Assembly (NCBI GenBank): GCA_043813895.1
Contig: JBDRKQ010000245.1
Location: 1-15,762 of the forward strand
Direction: 5' to 3'
DNA length: 15,762 nucleotides
Source: CAZTAR01 sp043813895
GTDB taxonomy: Bacteria; Planctomycetota; Phycisphaerae; UBA1845; UTPLA1
The position numbers and the translations under genes are program-made. Shown piece after piece: positions 12,792 to 15,762 of the stretch (the first letter of the stretch is position 1; every line of letters begins with the position of its first letter). The notes under the pieces were generated by a model. The model was not told the origin of the DNA. It saw nothing but the letters and a program-made list of their open reading frames with translations, and did not search any database.

Positions 12792-13630
12792 GACGAATGG
12801 TTGAGAAAAGAAACGATGATCTCCAAGGCCGCGCCGCTGATCGTGCGGGCCTTGTCGGACAAGGTGAAACAGTAAGAGCGGACACCGCGCGGGTCAAGAT
12901 CACCCACCTTTTGGTTCGCGACGACACTGGAGCCGGGCAGCAGGAGACCGCGGATGATCCCGGAGGTCGCGGCAACAAGTGGGACGGACGCAGCTCTCGA
13001 TTGTGAAGACCACCGGCGAGACGCCGGTGCCACAGTGACGCCGATGCGATCGCCGGCCTCCACCCGATCACCGATGTTTCTATCCGTCTGCAAAGTTCCG
13101 TCGACCGGCGCCCGGAGGACGCGTTCGACGGTGAAGCCGCCGATCGTCCCGGGGACTCCCGTGTCCGGGATGGCGGTTCCCTCTGTGATGATTCGCCCCA
13201 GATCGTGGCCGCGGTTGGTCTCCACGACGAAGTGCACGTCCTGCCCGGCCACGAGCCCCGGTCCACACCCGATGACCAGCGGTGCATCGTGAATACTGTT
13301 GTCGAGGTTCTTCTTGAGAATCCGCCCGTCGATCAGCACATCCGGTTTCCACAGCTTCACGAGTTGCGATTCGGGATCGATGAAAACCGGAATGCAATGC
13401 CAGTCAAACGTCCCCAGGGAGTCCGCCCGGTCCAAAGTATAACCAACGCCCACGACCCCCTCGACCGTGATCTCCTTCTGGCAGATAGCCGAGCTGAACG
13501 ACACTGCCCGTCGGACGGCCGTTGGATGCTCGACATCGGTCATCACCACGCGGAAGCCGCAGCGGAACAGCCGATGGGCGATTCCTGAAGCATGTTCCCC
13601 GGCGCCTTTAATCAGCACTTTTGGCCGCAT
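12788..13630 (-). CDS. yqeB: YqeB, selenium-dependent molybdenum hydroxylase system protein
   Basis: Member of the YqeB/EF2563 family, encoded with and needed by selenium-dependent molybdenum hydroxylases; it is thought to act in cofactor maturation, related to XdhC-type proteins. It has 280 residues. The N-terminal nucleotide-binding fold (KVLIKGAGEHASGIAHRL, 4-21), DVLIDGRILKKN (97-108), IGCGPGLVAGQDVHFVVETNRGH (120-142) and GTIGGFTVERVLRAP (161-175) are typical. So is the C-terminal VGDLDPRG...CFTLSDKARTISGAALE (242-270). Residues about 200-216 (VAPASRRWSSQSRAAS) do not fit the family and coincide with a palindromic DNA repeat read in frame. The stop codon falls inside another repeat. The ATG at 13630 is 2 bases after the mocA stop, so translation is coupled. 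Confidence 0.9.
   Translation of the reverse strand: MRPKVLIKGAGEHASGIAHRLFRCGFRVVMTDVEHPTAVRRAVSFSSAICQKEITVEGVVGVGYTLDRADSLGTFDWHCIPVFIDPESQLVKLWKPDVLIDGRILKKNLDNSIHDAPLVIGCGPGLVAGQDVHFVVETNRGHDLGRIITEGTAIPDTGVPGTIGGFTVERVLRAPVDGTLQTDRNIGDRVEAGDRIGVTVAPASRRWSSQSRAASVPLVAATSGIIRGLLLPGSSVVANQKVGDLDPRGVRSYCFTLSDKARTISGAALEIIVSFLNHSS
13011..13029. repeat. Palindromic repeat inserted in frame within yqeB
   Basis: CACCGGCG (13011-13018) and CGCCGGTG (13022-13029) form a perfect 8-bp stem with loop AGA. The segment encodes roughly APASRRW of YqeB (residues 201-207), between GVT and VPLVAATSGIIRG, where other family members, as I recall them, run on directly. The extra material is about 17 residues, a multiple of three bases, so the frame is kept. 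Confidence 0.65.
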
Positions 13631-13632
13631 GA

Positions 13633-14238
13633 CTACCGTGCGTTCTTCCGTGGTTCTCGTGAGTGAACCGGACCGTCGGTCAGGCTCCCGGGCGTATCGA
13701 CGTCGAAGACAACTCCGGGATCATCCACCGGGACACACTCCACCATCTCCGGATTCTCGCGAATAATCTCGCGAGCCCCCACGTCCCCTTCGATCCGCAG
13801 CAACCGTCCCTTGTACTCTGAGTCGAAGATCACCGGATGGCCGTTGCGCCCTTCGTAGACCGGCACGAGGATCTTCTTGTCGGTTCGACGGTAAGCTCCG
13901 ACCAACGTCGTGATCAGCGCCTCTGTAATCGCCGGCATGTCGGCCAGGGAAACGAGGTAGGCATCCGCGAGCGCGGAGGCGGCCTTTACGCCAGTCCGCA
14001 GGGAAGAGGCCATGCCACTGCGGGCGTCACGGTTGACGACGACCGTACAGCTCACGCGATCAATCGGCAGCGAGAAGCTCGGGTTGACCACGACTATCAC
14101 CTCGCTCACCAGAGGAGAACTGATCAGCGGCGCCAGCGACCGGTGGAGAATGGGTTGGCCCTTGTAGCAAAGCGACAGCTTGTCCGTCCCCATCCGAGTG
14201 GATCGCCCGGCGGCGAGCAGAATCCCGGAGATGTACAT
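13633..14238 (-). CDS. mocA: MocA, molybdenum cofactor cytidylyltransferase
   Basis: Transfers CMP from CTP to molybdopterin-Mo to make the cytosine-dinucleotide cofactor used by many molybdenum hydroxylases. The 201 residues form a nucleotidyltransferase fold. The signature LLAAGRSTRMGTDKLSL (7-23) comes first, then RDARSGMASSLRTG, LADMPAI and NGHPVIF, all typical of the MocA/YgfJ branch rather than the GTP-using MobA. The ATG at 14238 is backed by a GGGAG about eight bases upstream. The last 10-15 residues (SREPRKNAR) are a basic tail outside the domain. yqeB follows after 2 bases; the amidohydrolase ends 66 bases upstream. Its place between deaminase and YqeB matches known selenium-dependent hydroxylase clusters. 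Confidence 0.92.
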   Translation of the reverse strand: MYISGILLAAGRSTRMGTDKLSLCYKGQPILHRSLAPLISSPLVSEVIVVVNPSFSLPIDRVSCTVVVNRDARSGMASSLRTGVKAASALADAYLVSLADMPAITEALITTLVGAYRRTDKKILVPVYEGRNGHPVIFDSEYKGRLLRIEGDVGAREIIRENPEMVECVPVDDPGVVFDVDTPGSLTDGPVHSREPRKNAR

Positions 14239-14304
14239 GGTGACCGCTCCCGCAATGCCCGGCGGACTCTCACCCTCAAGATGATCCCACCTCAGCGGTG
14301 TGAA

Positions 14305-15762
14305 TCACTTGTGAACGCCAGTGCCGCTCATCTCCGGAGCTTCCGCCCGGTACTCGATGAAACGCTCCGAGAGGGTCTGGACCGCAGCCATGATCCCCTT
14401 CGGCGTACTGCCGTCCCGGAATGGGAGAATGTGCCCGTTCTCTTTCAGCACTCGTCCACGGGCCACGACCGTGTCCACCTCACTGCCGTCCGCTGCCCAG
14501 ATGAGGTTCTCCATCACGTTGTCAATCCGCGTGGGCACCAGGTTGGGCCTCGTGAGGGCGACCACAATCCAGTCCGCCTGGCGACCGGGGGCAAGCTCTC
14601 CCTGATTGAGACGCAACATGCGGGCCGGCGCCGAGGTGATCATCTCCAGGAGATGCCGGGCGGGCAGGAGTGTTGCATCCTGGCGGAGCGCCTTCTGGTA
14701 TTGGGCTGCCAACCGGGCGGCGGCAAGAATGTTCTGGTTGTCCGAGGAGCCCGAGCCGTCAGTGGAGATGGCCACCGGGATGCCTGCATCGAGCATCTCG
14801 ATCAGCGGGGGCATGCCTGAGCCGAGGATGGTATTGGCCAGAGGATTGTGCACCACCTTGGCGCCGGTGCGGGCCAGGATCTCCACGTCCCGCGGCCCGC
14901 AGTTGACCTGATGGGCCAACACCGTGTTCTCATCCAGAATGCCGATGGACTCGGCGAACTCCACCGGGGTCATGCCCGGCTCGATCTCCTCGAAGAACCA
15001 GCGCGTGGTCTTGGGCTCTTCCGAGCTATGCACGTGAAACAGCGTGTCGTGCTCGCGGGCCCACGTCTTCAACGGAACCAGAACGTGGCGGCTGTTCGAG
15101 AAAAGCTGATCGGGGCCGGGGCAGAAGCTGGTACGCTCAAGCCCCTCGATTGCGAGCGCCCGGTCCAGGCGAGCCAACGCGTCCTCCGGTCGATCGAGAA
15201 GCTCCTGCACGTAGTTGCGGTCCTGCCCGCCGATGGCGACGATCATCGTCGTTCCCGCCGCCTCGTTGGCCTGCGCAACCTCCTCGACGTGGTACTTGTT
15301 ATGGTTGCAGTGGTGGACCATGCTCGCGGTGATCCCATAGTGGATGTCGCAGAGCCGGGCCATACGGTAGGTCGCAAGCTGGGGCGAGCAGCCCAGTTCA
15401 TCGGCAAGGCGATCCTTCTGCCCATTGATGAAACCGGTGAACGGGTTGACCGCGTGATCCAGCCAACTGGTCAGGGGTTCGTCCTTGGCGATTCCGATGA
15501 TCGGCTGTTCGTGGTCGTGCCCGTGGGCCTTGACGAACGCGGGCAGCAACACGCCAGGCAGGCGTGGAATAGGATCGCCCTGGCGCGGGGCTCCAAGGAT
15601 AGACAACTCCGACCCCAGATCACGCAGCAACCGCGATCCCGTGTCGGGCGTGTACGGCCCGACCTCCCTGATCGTTTCCCCCTCAGCCAGAACATAACCG
15701 TCCCGGACCCGCCGGGCCCGGTCCGGATCGGCCAGAGGCAGAAGGTACTCCGCGCGACAGAC
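14305..15762 (-). CDS. Amidohydrolase/deaminase of the SsnA/AtzA/guanine-deaminase group (5' end outside window)
   Basis: Metal-dependent hydrolase, most likely deaminating a purine- or pyrimidine-like ring. The minus-strand frame is open to the window edge; 485 residues are visible and the C-terminus is complete. A TTG at 15630 is not the real start, since the upstream frame continues the N-terminal beta-sandwich (RVRDGYVLAEGETIREVGPY). Deaminase residues are in order. The HxH is in AHGHDHE (codons near 15525-15517). FHVHSSEE (near 15030) carries the HxxE pair, LAHQVNC has the next His, and STDGSGSSDNQN has the catalytic Asp. This HxH/HxxE/H/D set marks deaminases of the SAH, guanine and cytosine type. 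SsnA, the usual neighbour of YqeB/YqeC, belongs here, but the opening AHGHDHEQPIIG differs from SsnA as I remember it, so I give no symbol. It is the first visible gene of the accessory operon. Confidence 0.85.
   Translation of the reverse strand, partial: VCRAEYLLPLADPDRARRVRDGYVLAEGETIREVGPYTPDTGSRLLRDLGSELSILGAPRQGDPIPRLPGVLLPAFVKAHGHDHEQPIIGIAKDEPLTSWLDHAVNPFTGFINGQKDRLADELGCSPQLATYRMARLCDIHYGITASMVHHCNHNKYHVEEVAQANEAAGTTMIVAIGGQDRNYVQELLDRPEDALARLDRALAIEGLERTSFCPGPDQLFSNSRHVLVPLKTWAREHDTLFHVHSSEEPKTTRWFFEEIEPGMTPVEFAESIGILDENTVLAHQVNCGPRDVEILARTGAKVVHNPLANTILGSGMPPLIEMLDAGIPVAISTDGSGSSDNQNILAAARLAAQYQKALRQDATLLPARHLLEMITSAPARMLRLNQGELAPGRQADWIVVALTRPNLVPTRIDNVMENLIWAADGSEVDTVVARGRVLKENGHILPFRDGSTPKGIMAAVQTLSERFIEYRAEAPEMSGTGVHK

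Noticed and set aside
14305..15630. Taking the TTG at 15630 as the amidohydrolase start
   Set aside because: The frame continues open to the window edge and the upstream residues form the expected N-terminal beta-sandwich, so the gene is cut by the window.

Overview
The window is GC-rich, densely coding bacterial DNA, most likely from an uncultured planctomycete (Planctomycetota). The best lineage marker is the small membrane protein at 4173-4721, which ends in a CxxCGYxLTGNxSGxCPECG zinc ribbon, a signature I know almost only from planctomycete proteins. The many short palindromic and direct repeats between genes fit the same group. This placement is inference from recognition, not from a search.

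Layout. (1) 1-2107, + strand: three tightly packed genes that look like the end of a phage or prophage structural module. One is a LamG/fibronectin-type tail-fibre-like protein. (2) 2108-2542: a tandem 11-bp repeat, a stem-loop and a tRNA-Pro(GGG) gene on the minus strand with a good promoter. The phage-like genes lie on the 3' side of the tRNA, where a tRNA-targeted prophage would sit. (3) 2713-8022: a loose set of surface-glycan or lipid genes: a membrane GT2 glycosyltransferase, the zinc-ribbon membrane protein (minus), a zinc-ribbon SAM methyltransferase and a GT-C-like polytopic membrane protein. Their spacers hold repeats: a 20-bp direct repeat either side of the zinc-ribbon gene, an inverted pair of REP-like palindromes, and a 24-bp hairpin copied on both sides of the GT-C gene. 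(4) 8310-15762: a molybdenum hydroxylase locus. A promoter with a good -10 box and a clear ribosome-binding site precede three overlapping or abutting + strand genes for the Mo-cofactor, 2x[2Fe-2S] and FAD subunits of a xanthine-dehydrogenase-type enzyme. Converging on them from the minus strand are an amidohydrolase/deaminase (5' end cut by the window), MocA, YqeB and YqeC.

The locus is the most coherent system here. YqeB, YqeC and a MocA of this type are the accessory set of selenium-dependent molybdenum hydroxylases (SDMH). Catalytic residues of the Mo subunit match purine hydroxylases rather than aldehyde oxidases, and the amidohydrolase carries the HxH / HxxE / H / D set of purine- and pyrimidine-type deaminases. 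The simplest reading is a purine catabolic module with a cytidylylated, probably selenium-containing molybdenum cofactor. The selenium part rests on gene context only.

The most unusual observations concern repeats invading this locus. A perfect 8-bp-stem palindrome lies inside yqeB, in frame, adding about 17 residues. A second, different palindrome, also present as an inverted pair 6.7 kb away, forms the yqeB-yqeC spacer and supplies the yqeB stop codon. No integrase, transposase, CRISPR array or rRNA is visible.
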